Assembly (NCBI GenBank): GCA_037389465.1
Contig: JAZARR010000080.1
Coordinates: forward strand, 1,448,734 to 1,512,733
DNA length: 64,000 nt
DNA from: Baylisascaris procyonis
Taxonomy: Eukaryota > Nematoda > Chromadorea > Rhabditida > Ascarididae
Direction of reading: 5' to 3'
The position numbers and the translations under genes are program-made. The notes beneath the pieces are model-generated. The model made no database searches. It was not told the DNA's origin and saw only the letters and a program-made list of their open reading frames with translations. Shown piece after piece: positions 14,701 through 27,500 of this stretch; position 1 is the stretch's first letter, and every line of letters begins with the position of its first letter.

Positions 14701-16251
14701 CTAGAAATTGCCGCCGGCGAGATTCGTCAGGTTCAAGCTCATCGATGCCGTTGTATCAGGAAAACGGCATGCGCCTAGAAAAGGAATAGGTATTGCAGGA
14801 CAGCATCAGGTCAAGGAACATGTCGCTCCTTCAACAGGAGCAGATACGCGCGCTATTCGTCCCATAACGCTACCACTACTTTTTCTACCACCTTTTATGG
14901 TATGTCTAAACTCGGCAATATTTCAGACTGCTAAGATCTATACGTCAACTAGATGAGGTCGTACTGAATAATAACTATTCATTCTCCCTCCTAACCCCAT
15001 GAGTGGGAACAAAACCGAATGATAAAATCGCCAGATAAAAAGTTAAAAATGCCGACGAAAAAGACTACGAAGGGAATCAGACAATTTCATTTTCCGACAA
15101 AGGAAACAGGATCAGCTGAATTTTGATGAATGACAGCAACAGTACGAACCAAGTCGCTCAAAGCACTGAAGGCGGTGAATGACGTTAAAGTTTCAAAGAA
15201 AAAACAGAATGCTAAACACAAAGAAAACCTGATCGATTTTCCATTCCAGTCGAGTCGATATCGCAGTGACTTTGGTTGCTTGCTTAGAGACCACCTCAAG
15301 TCGCCGCGGCTGGGGTGAAGCCGAATCTTCCGCTAAAACTAGCCACAAATATGAAACTAATCAAAACGTACCAATAATCCATCAAAAATTTCAGCCAAAA
15401 AGCTCGTCGCTTTGCAATCCAATCAAATTCCCTTTGGCGCCGCAAAAACTCGTAGCAGTGGGATAGATCATAGGTTGCACTTTCAGAGATTAAAATGGGA
15501 GAGGGAAAGGACAATTCGACCGGGCGGCTAATGGAGTTTTTAGGTGGCCGAGCTTGAAACATTCAGAAAAAGAATAAAATTAAAGAGAAAAATTAGGGCA
15601 GAAACTGACAAAGGTGCCTTCTTATCTCAGCTGAAAAAAGTGCTCTTAATTCTAGGATGCTATCATGTCCAATCTACGGTCCTTTTCAATCATTACCTTA
15701 TCAGAATTACTGCCGCACAGTTAAGCTGCCCGATACTTACATTGCAACTCTTACATCACCGATATATCTAAGTCAGCAAATATTCTGTGGCGCAAACGCA
15801 ACGATCAGCAAAGCTCGACAACTTATAAAGCGGAAGAGTGAAATCAACTATACTCTATGACTCCATACTGCATGTCGAGATTGTGGCACTGTTGAACGGA
15901 GGCTGCGAGACCTTCAAATTCCCTAGGTGGCGTCACATGTTGATTCAGAAAGCTCATGTTTTCGGAATTGGAAAGTTTTGACAATTATGACTCCAATCCT
16001 CTTATATCCCGACTCCAACCGCTTTTTGACAATTACAACCTTCCATCCTCTTACATTCCGACCTCAATCGCTATTTGGCTCTATGCAGTTGCAATATAGA
16101 GCTTTCGAACCTACCACGTCGCCACCAAACTTCGAAATTTACTTGAAAAGAAACGACCATGATGGAATAAAATAAGAGTGAGAAGCTTACGCCTGGCGGA
16201 AGGTGTGCGTAGAGCCGATATCGAGCCTGAGACGCTCATCCGGCTTGACAT
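8776..16251 (-). CDS. bath-42: MATH-BTB protein, SPOP-type Cullin-3 adaptor, complete (422 aa)
   Basis: Exons: 16251-16191, 15332-15229, 14468-14301, 12891-12769, 12419-12204, 10977-10840, 10337-10131, 9027-8776. Phases agree throughout: 1,269 nt, 422 residues. A disordered N-terminus (MSSRMSVSGS) leads to a MATH domain from about residue 51 (EWKIDQFEKLM, ELHVYPNGK, RVSVCRD, LLICEVEY), then a BTB domain from about 213 (ELFADCSIKVGNKTLRAHR, SEVFRSMF, IDYIYTGS). A BACK/3-box region follows (CERYLATTINSKNV, RDVLRSAEWKQMK), then a Ser-rich stretch and a basic C-terminus (RKRLRRTLR), which resembles SPOP's nuclear signal. In this family MATH binds substrates and BTB/3-box binds CUL3 for ubiquitination. 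Two acceptors are non-YAG (exons 5 and 7). I chose bath-42 over other SPOP paralogues because a CIL-1-like gene lies next to it, as in C. elegans (recall); bath-43 is the main alternative. Confidence 0.92.
9028..16190 (-). other. bath-42 introns 1-7
   Basis: Seven introns of about 0.35 to 1.4 kb: 15333-16190, 14469-15228, 12892-14300, 12420-12768, 10978-12203, 10338-10839, 9028-10130. No further genes were found inside. Intron 3 holds a two-unit telomere-like motif at 13378-13389. Confidence 0.75.
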
Positions 16252-16272
16252 AACCTGTTGTCCAACTGAAAA
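16252..16272 (-). promoter_or_regulatory. bath-42 splice acceptor before the start codon (trans- or cis-splice)
   Basis: TTTTCAG on the minus strand ends at 16266, 14 nt before the ATG at 16251. This is a canonical nematode acceptor with too little room for a coding exon upstream. It fits spliced-leader addition, or joining of a 5' UTR exon. The sequence cannot separate these. Confidence 0.5.
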
Positions 16273-19200
16273 CAGCATTCTTCAGCAATAATTTTAGTCT
16301 ATTAAGCAGCAACGTGGTTCGATTAAGAGCAAAAGCACTTCAACTTCACAATAAACATTAGCAATTAGAAAATTGAATCGAACATCGTTGAGCGTTTGCA
16401 GCACAGGAAACCTTAAGTTCATAAAACTGCAATTTTATATGACGTAACATCAATAAAGCACAAACCTTATAACATAGCAAACCTTGAGTCAATAAAACAA
16501 TGCAACTTTTCGTAGCTGCATTCAAATGTAGTTAAGCTATAACTAACTTAATGTGAAGCATCTCTTCTTTTCTAGAATGCACTACGACACCATGAGGATG
16601 GCCGTAGCAAAATTCGTCTACTCAAAAACTTTTTCTAAATATAGAATGAAAATATCGCGACGCTTTCTAATCAGCAACACTGCTATACTGGACGAGTACG
16701 CTACATCGAACAGTAAAAAAGCCCTTATTATGCCTCTTATCAAGATTTGCACTTCTAAGATGCTTGAATATTATTTATTTTATAAGATTGTATTACGTCC
16801 AATGCAATAATAACATTTCCAAAAAGAGCGTATGCACTCTATAGTCTGGTTACAGGCCTATCCTCGCTGGTTTTATCGAAAATGTTTAGCAGTTATTAAT
16901 AAAGTCCAACGCTCACTTAGATAAAAAAAAGTTCACCAATGACCAACGAAACTCTTGGGAAGATTTTCGGCTTGTCGATTCAAAATGCCATTTTGAAAAA
17001 AAGCAGAGATTTAGACGCTAATAAAGTTCTGTTTTTCGGGAAGGAAGGGCAGGATGATAGAAGGGAACGCACTCTGCAACTAGAAACAACTAGAAAACTG
17101 GAAATAAAGTTGACGGAACTTTTCCAAAGTCTTATTCATCATGCTCATATTTCAAATCATTAAGCTGTGAAACTTGTTAGAGCACTTCTGAGAAGATGAA
17201 TTTCTAAGTCCTTCGATAAATTTTTCTCTTTATTGTTGAAATCACATAATCCCCCTTCTCCTTCTCCTCTAACAAGATGAAGTACGATAACGACGCAAGC
17301 ATCTCAAATAATGGGCACTTTGCTATAAGTGACCACTCACCTACTACTCCCTCATGTACACTCATTTAACGATTTGAATGTATTGACCTCCCAATTTGTT
17401 TTCTTCTTAAAGAAGAAGAGAAATTTCTATGAGTTGGTGGTCAGGCGTTAACACATTCTCTACCGTTCCCGCTTAGTTGTCCTTCCTCGCTGATGAAACA
17501 GAATTTTTCGGTGTGGCTGGACGTTACATGACGTTTTTGCGGTGAGAAACATTTGCATCAGAACAATCGGGTACAGGGGACCTGTATCCGATTGTCCCGA
17601 CGCGAATGTCATGAAGATCTGCACCCAATCTGTTAGGAATGAAACAAAGGATCTGTCTCTTGCATATGGGCTTAATGATTAGAGTCTTGCATGTTGGATG
17701 GCAATATTGATTACGTCCTAATTTGCGGCGTTTTCCAAAATGAGAAATACTGCATAATAATTGTCACACAATTGAAAATTTTTTTCATTTCGTCAAAAGC
17801 AACATACGCATGAATAGAACGGAAATACTATGGACTCAGGCATCTTGGAACAAGTACAAAAAGTTTTAAAAAATGGCTGCTCAAAACAAACAAATGTTTC
17901 GCTTAAAAGGGGAAAGGATGGCTGAAATTGCTTTTCTTTTAAACTGTACTTCTAGTTATCATCGAATATTCATATGTTTCATTCACTTATAACGGCAAAC
18001 CGTGCTTACGAATTTACTTCATTGTATTTACTAGTTTTTCTGTGATCGCCAATACAGCCAACCGCACAAGCCGTAGCATTAAACTGCTTTCAGCGCATTA
18101 TCCTTGTGGCGTCAAAATATCCTACTTTTTCGATAGATAAATGTGCAACATTAATAAGAGAAAACATATTAAAGACTTGTAAAATTTGTCCCTCTTAACG
18201 GCACAAAGAATTCACAGATGCTATTTTACAAGAAACCTCACCTAAAAATAATATTTTGCAATAGAAAGAGCTAACAATGTTTTAGTGGAACGCCTCTGTG
18301 AAACAATGTTTTATAGAGACATAGGGCCACTCCAAAACGATACTCTACGAGCATAGCTTTTTAATAAAATAGACCGCAAGATTTTAATAAAAAACTTTTC
18401 GGGCACAACGTTTTAATAAAAAAATTCAAAGGTAGCTGCTTCGAAAATAGAACAATGTTCTGCACTAGAACGTAGGAAACTTAAGAAATGCTTTCCGTCC
18501 AGCTTTATGAAATATTTTTACTTGATCATAAAACAGTGAGCTTTCTAAAATTTTCAATCCCTTTCGATGTTTCTTTATCCTCCAATCGTGGATCGTGTAT
18601 CGTGAGATCTGCGGCTACCCGCACTCCTCAACTACCCCCCTCCCCTCTTCTCGAAATGGATGTTGACTGCGACTGTTGACATATCGACTACAAAGACCAC
18701 AAGTCACGTACCAAGAACTAATACGGAATTTATGAGAAGTGAAGGGAGAGTGGTTGGAGAAGGACTTAAATTTTGGTAACAACTTCTTAACAGAAGATTG
18801 CTCTGCAAAAGGGAATGATATTTCGGATCCTCTCGCCGTCAATTTAACCAGATAAGCCGGTGATTGTTCAAATTTATAGAGAAATAACAATTGCATGCAG
18901 GATGGAGAAACAAAGCGCCACAATTGCTGCCTTTGAAGTATCACAGCCCTTGAATGGCTCTGCAATGCCACCACGGTCATTGGCTTCGAATTACCACAGT
19001 AATTCGCTTCAAGTTCCACCCTGTTATCCTCAACGAATAACAGTCTTTCGCCTGCAAGAACGGGACTTCCTCTTTTTCTTGCCTAACCCGGTCACAGGCG
19101 TCCTCATGTGCAAGAGAAGAACTTAGCATTCTGACAAAGTATATACGGACGCCAAAGTGGGAAAGCTTTTTGTGACGAGGTCTTGATACCGCATAGCATC

Positions 19201-22200
19201 TATGGAATCAGGATTATTGGGAACAGATATCGGCGAAGGTAAACTCGATTTTCATGATCAATCAATGCATTCAATAGTCATCATTTCTACTCTTTGGACA
19301 ACTTTTTAATAAAGCCCTGTGACGAGTACCTAAGATGTTCAAGGTGAGGGTGGTGGTAGGTATTGGGCTTTTCAGTTCTATCTAAACACCGACCCTTCGA
19401 GAATATCCTTTATATTCAATCGAACGAATACAAACCCGCAGGATCGAGTCCAAACCACACCAATAACACACCACCTCGATTAAATATAAACAAAGCGGAA
19501 AATCACTTGCGCGCGTTTGCTCAGTCACCTGCAATGAAGTTTTCGTCCCTGGCTCGATAGCGTTATGCTGAACATACCGTCTAGATGATGATCGCTGTAA
19601 GACCAGGAAAAGCAAATAAACCGAATATGAACTGAAGTCTCTCGAAAACTGGCTCAACTAGACAGCGACCGTCTTTTCGTAAAAAAACTTGTAAAAAAAG
19701 TTGTTCGTAGCCAGCTTTATGCAGCATAACTAATTCAGCCAACAACCCTATGCAAAAATTTGTTGTACATCAATTAAATCCAATTTCTATACTCACGATA
19801 CAATAGAGTTAGGATTTAAATTTGCATATTTAAGATGATGCAATTCGAGAACACGCGAAAATTGAATATGAAATTCGATGTGTACACGGTTTCGAGGTGA
19901 ATTACTAGAAGGCCTGTTGAAAAGTTAGGAAGTAAGTGGCCAGTAGAAAGTTTTCGAATTAAGCGCCGAAACAAATTTGCCGCGGAAGTTTTCGTCGATT
20001 AGACAGCGCAATTATATGCAAAATTAAACTGCTGCATTTTTAACTAACCTAATTTATCTACTAATATTCAAGAAGCATTCCCCTCTCGTGGAGTACTCAA
20101 GAAAGAAACTGAATCTTTGACGCAATCAATTATAGGAAAGTATCTGAAAGAAATGTAGTGCAGAAAGAATTATTGAGAATACCCTAGTAAGCATCAAGCA
20201 TAAAACTCGAACTCACGCAGAAACGCTTACTACAACTGCTAACAGTCATTACCTCCTTCGCACTTTGCTCTGTTGGGGCTCAGTGGTAAAGCAAACGATG
20301 TAGCGATACGTCACGCTTTATGGAATAGATGTGACCTAAGGAAGCAACATGTTACTTTAGCTCTGAACTTTAGGTCGATGGATATCTAAGCGCAGGTAGC
20401 GACCAGGACAATTTGATGCTGGGGCCTCCAGCTTCCTGACATAGTTATCTCAGTCATTTTGGCTCGATATCTCAGTCTGGACTGCGCTGGTTTCTGATAA
20501 CATAGCCAAAAATTATTTTTGCCTATAAGATATATCGTTTTTGGAATAGATCAAAATCGACGTAAATAAAGATTCGTTATTTCGATTTCGATCTATTTAT
20601 AGAAAAAATTTTTCTCTGAGAAGAAACAAATCAAGATCCACCATGTGAGGAAGGATTGATATTTTAGCGGTATTTTGAACTTCTTTTTGCTGGATATTCA
20701 TAAAAACTCTTCTGCTTTACTTATTAAGGCATGTCGAGAGGTCCTATTCAACAACGGAATGTACACAACATAGTGCATGAATTCCTATTCTTAAAGGAAG
20801 AAAATGGCAGGAAAAAAATCATATCCGCTAGGTAAACGCAAACGGACCTTAAAAAATGAAGTCGATTTCTACAATTACTCAATTCATTTTGCTATCACAT
20901 GTACTTAATAAGACATCACCTAACGCTTTTCGCAAGAGTTAGTGTAGCTAAGAAAATATAGTTCCCGATGAAATATTCTTAACGACACTCTTCTGGAATA
21001 TTCTCAGGGACACTATGTCACCCTCACAAACACTCGATGAAATATTCTCAAAGGCAAAGTTGAACACTCTTTTATGCATTCAATGATAGGAGATTCTTCG
21101 TAAGCACAAGCGATGTTCAATAAGCGTTCCTTTTATACTTGTACTGTATTTATGCGATTTTTAAATAGCAACAAGTTGTCGTTGATGCTAAGTTGTTCAT
21201 AAGTGATGAAGGCTATACTAAAAGGTGACATTAGAACATTAGGAATTAGTAATCCTTATACGACCTCTTAGGCTATTGATGATTAAGGATGACATAAAGC
21301 AAACAAGTTGAACAGCAATTTCATATTCTGAAATTTCTATAACCGGCAAGTTTCATAAGTACACCCATTATCGCATGTTTTTGTGTTTTTGGTTGGCTGG
21401 TTGTCATAGCAGTCTGAAAGGCACAAGTAAATGGATTGCCACAGTGTCCTCGATCGAAGTTTTATACTTACTAATTTCATTGATGCCGATAAGACTTGCC
21501 AAATCAACCAATATTATTGAACTGAATATTTCTTGTCTATTTGTTAGTCATTTAGGAAAAAGCCCATGAGAAAGTATTTTGCTATTTTAATTACTTTTTG
21601 TTCTTATACCCTTCCACATAGGTTGGCAATTTATGGAATTGTCTAATTTATATGGCAAGGTTGCGAAAAGCACATATCGCGCCACTTGCAAAGCATACTT
21701 TTCCTAGAGTTACTTTTTTGGTCCTACTACATTATGCTACTCAGAGTGCTCAAGTTCTAACAGTATGAATACTGTGGACAATATTTGCAACTCAAATACC
21801 GATTCCATAACATAACAAGAGTGAAATTTATTCCACATACGTATTCATTTCGCTATAACACAATCCTCCGTTAATTTATTTCAGCAACGTTTTTTATTTA
21901 TTAATTCTCTTTGGTCGCAGAACAATTATTGAACTTTCCATGTTTCATCATTTTTGAATTTGAAAAACAATTTTTGAAGGAATTTTCAAAGATTTTTTTG
22001 TTTCCAAATTTGTCCTATTGGAAGGGAACGCTATTGTCATCCTCATAATCACAAAGGATATCAAGTATTGTAATGAAAGAATCGTATATGTAAATAAATA
22101 ACACTCAGAAAAAAATTCCTTTGGCAGCTCGACAATTTTACATTAAAAGAGCGACATAAGAGCAAAAAGGTCATAAGAAAGCCGCCTCTTAGACGAATGT

Positions 22201-22996
22201 AAAAAAGCATTACAACACACACACACGCATATGAACATGCTGCATTTTGAATGAACTATGGAAAAGAAAAGAGTTTAAGGCACATACGTTAATAGACTAT
22301 CAAGCACCGCTTCCTTATACGACAAACATATGAGGTTCATTCGAAGAAATTCAAATTAATGGCTTTCTTGTATTGCATAATTGCATAAACGATGAGTAAA
22401 AAGTTCCCCCATCTGTAAATATGCAGTCTTAGTTACTGAATTACTCGCAAGGATGAGAAGAACTGAAAGCAATGTGATGGAGAAAATTTGAGCTGGAAAC
22501 ATTCCAGTATGCAAATTAAAAGAAACAATCACTCAATGATATATGAATTAATAACGCTGAAAAAACGTCAAGACGCTGAGTTACTAAAATGTTATATATC
22601 CTCCTTTTGTGATGCATTTTTATGCACCTCATCCACGCCTGACCTTAAATAACTGCCAGCAAATTCCTTTTACTTATACTTTAGAAAGTACGAATAAATC
22701 ATCGGCGACATCATAGCTCAATCCAGAGCTCCGCTGAAGTATATTCAACTGAAATTTGCATATAAAAATTCCCTATGAAAAATCAATTTTCAAAAGTTAA
22801 CCTATGGAAAGCATTTATAAAAATATTGAAGCGAAATTCCAGCGTAATTTTTGCACGGTGAAGTAAACGAGAAAGTGATTAGAGTGTACAATAAAGACGA
22901 CAGGCATTTGATAGGTCAAATACGAATTAACGATCGCTTCATTATGTTGTGGAAACATTTTCTTTGGTATATGCGATTCAGAGTAGCCATTGACTT
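16273..22996. other. Gene-poor interval between bath-42 and ina-1 (6.7 kb)
   Basis: I found no exon that I can defend. It contains a strong imperfect inverted repeat (17549-17609), AT-rich filler, and plus-strand open frames near 18.9 and 19.4 kb that look coding-like in composition but lack compatible splice junctions. The region should hold the bath-42 promoter (right of 16.3 kb) and the ina-1 3' end (left of 23.0 kb). Confidence 0.55.
17549..17609. repeat. Long imperfect inverted repeat, 29-bp arms, 3-nt loop
   Basis: Arms 17549-17577 and 17581-17609 are reverse complements with 5 differences, all transitions. The inner 14 bp (CAATCGGGTACAGG against CCTGTATCCGATTG) differ at one base. A transcript of either strand would fold into a long hairpin. 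It could be a young hairpin RNA locus or a decaying terminal inverted repeat. Confidence 0.8.
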
Positions 22997-24574
22997 TCAA
23001 ACTTTTACACCATGCCGCTCCTCGGAGTACATATATGGATGGGCATATCGAACTTGGCTATCAGCGTACATGTCAGCGTTCTTTGATCCCTTGTTATATG
23101 TGGCCTGCTCGGTAGGTGGTCGATTTCGTTTGAAGAAACCACACTGCAAAAGAGCACGGTATAGCGAGTCAATCGTCTTTGAATTAGAACTCATCAGAAA
23201 TCATGAATCTCAGCTACCGGTAATAGGCACCAAATTCACGTATATACACCAAGTCTTCACATGAATGAGCGAGCGTATTTTAATTAAATATGCAAATGAA
23301 CTCGCGTACGAATAAACATTCCTCCTTGAATTGCGAATTGGAAACGTAGTTTATTTTATGTGTGTATTTAAAAGATAAGAATCAATCATAAAGTCATTTC
23401 AATTCTACAAAAATTTGTTATTTTCTTCTGGAAAAATTAAGTGAAAAAATGTTCCAAACGAGTTGACAGGAAGTATATTCTCTGCAATCATTTTCATAAT
23501 TAAACATGAAACTATGAAATATGTGGAGTAATGTCGTCACATTTTAATCAGTCCAAGATTTCCACATTTTAATCAATTCCACATTTTAATCATTTTAATC
23601 ACTCATGCAAGATTTTTGCATAGAATTGTGACTCGGCCGGTCTAAAATAAAAGTCCAGTGGGCGCAAGATTCAAACAAATCCTTTAGCATCTATAAATAT
23701 TTAAATTCTAAATCCCTTTTTGAAGCTAAAAAACGGACGCAAACGTGATAAATGAGCTCAATCAATGGTGAACATTATACCACCCGAATTTAGCTTCATT
23801 GCTTCCCGAGTTAAAACTATTAAACGGACAAACAGACAAACAGACATGCATATATACAGGCAGACACGATGTTGTCACGTCGCATTTTCCAATGCGCCTT
23901 TGCAAAGATGCGTAAAAATTGCAGGGCGTAAAAGAAAAACGAATACCGTAAAGCTTTTCAGTGGTTATGCGCCTATTTTTAAAGCGTTAAATGGCCACTG
24001 TTTGTAAATAATACTCAAAGAAGAATTATATTGAAATATAAAGGAACGTACATGCGGTAGATTCAATTTCATTGCAAATCCTGTCCCCCTCCCCTTCGTT
24101 AATTTCAAGAACAGTTTGAGACACCAATCCGAAACATCACAATTCACATATTGTTCAGTTTTTTCTTTTGCTATTTCAACTATAACAATCAACATTGAGC
24201 ACTAATTCTCACATAAATAGAGTTAACATTATATGCGTGGCATAGGTAGAGAAAACTGCAAGTTGTACGACTGGTGCGAAGGATTAATTGTAATTTGCAA
24301 AGTGAATTTCATATATAAGGAGCTCAAAAAGAATTGAATTCTCTAAGTTTTTTTCAGTTAAAGGGATGAGCAACTCCTAAAAAATTTGGCATACGAAACG
24401 TACACCCGGTCGATAGGCTAGGTGAGAAAAACATGCACTTAAGCTTACCCTCCATAGGCATAAAATGAGCAAAGCAAGGATGATAAGTCCAATCAATATA
24501 GCAAGTAGATATAACCACCAAGGTACTCCCCGTTGTGCTTGTTCCGGATCCGTAGGATTAACATCGGTCGTTAC
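22997..24574 (-). other. ina-1: ina-1 exons 22-23: membrane helix and cytoplasmic tail
   Basis: Exon 22, 24574-24449, 42 codons: a short stalk, then WWLYLLAILIGLIILALL and LCLWR, donor AGG|GTAAGC. Exon 23, 23143-22997, acceptor TTTGCAG, 48 codons plus TGA: CGFFKRNRPPTEQATYNKG, ending in a Tyr-rich stretch (VRYAHPYMYSEERHGVKV). The GFFKR motif directly after the membrane is the alpha-chain clasp that pairs with beta and binds inside-out activators. The 1.3-kb intron separates helix and GFFKR, so an alternative last exon could change the tail. I did not identify one. Confidence 0.92.
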
Positions 24575-27500
24575 CTGCAAAACAAATTCTAAAACGTTGC
24601 TGCAATTTTGTAGTTTTACGATTACTTTTATTATTAGTTCTGTGCAGTTGAGAATAATAAATCCTCAAATGATAGTGAATAATACTTCGCTCTCTAGGTT
24701 TACAAACAGTAATTCTTATCTTAGGCGATAGGCTTTCACTTTTATCTTTCGAAGTAAAACAACGGTTATACTCTTCAAAATGAATTATACTTGTTAGGCG
24801 GAAGTTGGGAATGGAAGCTGCAGAGAGCAATAGCCCTCTGATATATGGAGCTCATAACCGTCACAAGGACACTGCATTAAATAGTCATTTAAAATAGACT
24901 GGAGACCCTTTCATATCTATATATGAAAAACTAACAGCAGTAAGTTGTGCGGGTGGACTATATCGAGGTGCACTGGGAAGTGCCGATATTTTGACAATGC
25001 CAATTGAAGAGATATCGGCCTCCATGATGTTGTTGTCTATTAGCGTATTGAGTGCAAGCCGAGAGTAGATTTCGACCAAGACGAATTCATCCTCGTTCAA
25101 ACGTCCAATATCACACTCGATATGCGTACAATTATCGTTGCTACAATCCTGGAATTGAACTATATTTTTAGCTTAGTTCTTGTGCTTGCTGTATTACAGG
25201 TCACTCTTCGTCTTTTCATGCAAACAGCCGAGCATTACAACCTCGTATTCAAGGCGGGTTTTTGATCACTGAACGATCGCTTGCAAACCAAATTATCTGC
25301 ATTCTCAATTACAGACGTAGCCGCTTATAGCAGTGAGACAGGTCATTATTTTTTGAAAGTCTTCATTTCAAGATCAACATCCACTTCTAATGAACGACAA
25401 TGAAAGTGAGCACAACCCTCCTCTCAAATAACGAGTGAGAGGATCTTTTGCATTTTTGGTGAGTTTACAAGTAATTCTGCTAATGTACATACCGATATAA
25501 AAACCGATACAACTGTAACCTCCTCGAGTGCAGAAATTACGTGGAATAGAGATCATGTTTTTAAAAATTTTTCCTGCTCATAAGCGTTGATCGTATTTCA
25601 CTTCCTCCTTTTTTGCAAGATATCTAATGCCCACAGGAAGGCAAGAGCTATCGCTTACGTGCAGGTTCATGTAAGCAAAACACTGAGGTCATGAAACTAT
25701 GACTTACAATGGTGGCACGACTGAGAGGACCTTTGTACTCTATAGCTGAACCGGCGGCCTTTGCCAATTTCACTGCATGTTTCATGTCATTTTTGGCTTG
25801 AATAGAACGTGCACTTCTCTCTTCGGCATGCACTCGACGTTTTGAGTAAGCCTCGTCCACCTGCCTGAGGCGACGCTTCTTTACGTAGTCTTCGTACTGG
25901 TCGTGTACTCGTTCGTTATGGGCGTATTTTAAGTGTTCGTTCGTTTCTTCGAAAATGATAGCCGATGGAGTTGGGATGTGCTCATTTGAGATCTTTAAAA
26001 AGGATAGCTATTATTTCCAAGCAATGCATAAACATGGAAAGTCTCATATATCAAATAATTTGAAGGAGATGCTTCAAGAAGAAATTGCTTCTAAGCATCG
26101 TAAGTCAGCTATCCGCTTTTCAATATAGCTAAGCAAGTTGTAATACTTTTAGCAGACTGAATGCTCGATCTACTTTCTCAGATAAAACCAGCGATTACAA
26201 AGTGCTATTCGGAAGGGCTGGAATGCATTCAAGACAATTTTGTCATGCAACATCTAAATGGTGAAATCTAGTGAGCTCGGACTCATTCCTCATTGGCTGG
26301 CATGGTGTTTATATGTGGCCTAGTGGGGCCATGCACACTCGACGCTCGCTGTAGGGTGACGAGTGTGTTGACACACCGTTGTGTTATTACTTCAAGCAGA
26401 GATCGGCCTAAGAGGAGGACCGAACGAAGAGAATCCCCATATTTATTTCACTTTCTTCAAATATGACGCAAAAAATGATTTCTTTATACAAGATAAAGAC
26501 ATTTCAAATATTGTAAATTAACGGCAATATGCATTCTTCGCGATCGGAACCCCAAACGATGTCGGACCATAACAGCCAACTTATCATTTTAATAGAAATG
26601 GAATATTTTACCATAGACATTTTGCGTTTATTGTATGAAACATTCCCTCACATCTTTTCTAGGGTTTCTAAATCCAACAATCATTTTTCTTCATCCTAAT
26701 TTCAGAGGACAATAAAAACTTAGGTCCTTATTTTGCACCAGCATCCCTCATACTGTTGAATCATCCTTCATTTTTAAACTATAAGGCAGTGATATATTCA
26801 AAACATCATATAAGATGTCTCGTTTTATGCAGACATAATTAAGAAGGATAACATATGTACTGTATTATGCAAATTTTTAGTGCTTATAAATTCGTACTGA
26901 TGCTTTAGTTTCTCGTTGTCAACAAAAATAATGAGGCATGAAACAATCGACGAAAATACCAGTCTGTAAATAACATTTTCCGGAACAAGTCAAAGTAAAC
27001 TAACGGTCCGGAATCCGGAACGAATCAAAATAAACTAACGGTCAAGCTATCCGGATTGACGTTCTGATTTTGTTTCACACGGCACTTCACCTTCGACGCA
27101 TCACTAACTTGCGGTACATCGATGAGATAAAGGAGATGCTGGCCATTCTCGGCAAAACTTGGCCATATTATATCCAGCCAAGCACCACTAATTGCACTCG
27201 GGCCACGGTTTATCGCCTGTATATTATCAGTGGTAATCGTAGACAAATAATTTAAGTAATGCTTGATTGAACATAGCAGGCGTCATCACACGAGAAGACT
27301 CACCAAGGCAACGCCGTAATCCCTTTAAAAATTATAAGCGTTATCTGAAAATGATAATCACTTAGAAAAGGTTCTTGGCAACCTCATGCAAATGAGAGTT
27401 GCTTTGCAAAGAAAGTTTCTCTTAGAGTTGAAGTGGTTGCAAAGATTGAAAAATCTTAGCATGTCTTAAAAAATAACCATCGATAAACAATTTACCTGAT

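Noticed and set aside
18860..19560. Two plus-strand coding-like frames (18860-19126 and 19377-19560) as a small gene
   Set aside because: No donor in the first frame matches the phase of the TTTTCAG acceptor before the second, and no family is recognisable.
20272..20291. tRNA-like box A (GGCTCAGTGG) suggesting a tRNA gene
   Set aside because: No box B, acceptor stem or anticodon arm at the right spacing.
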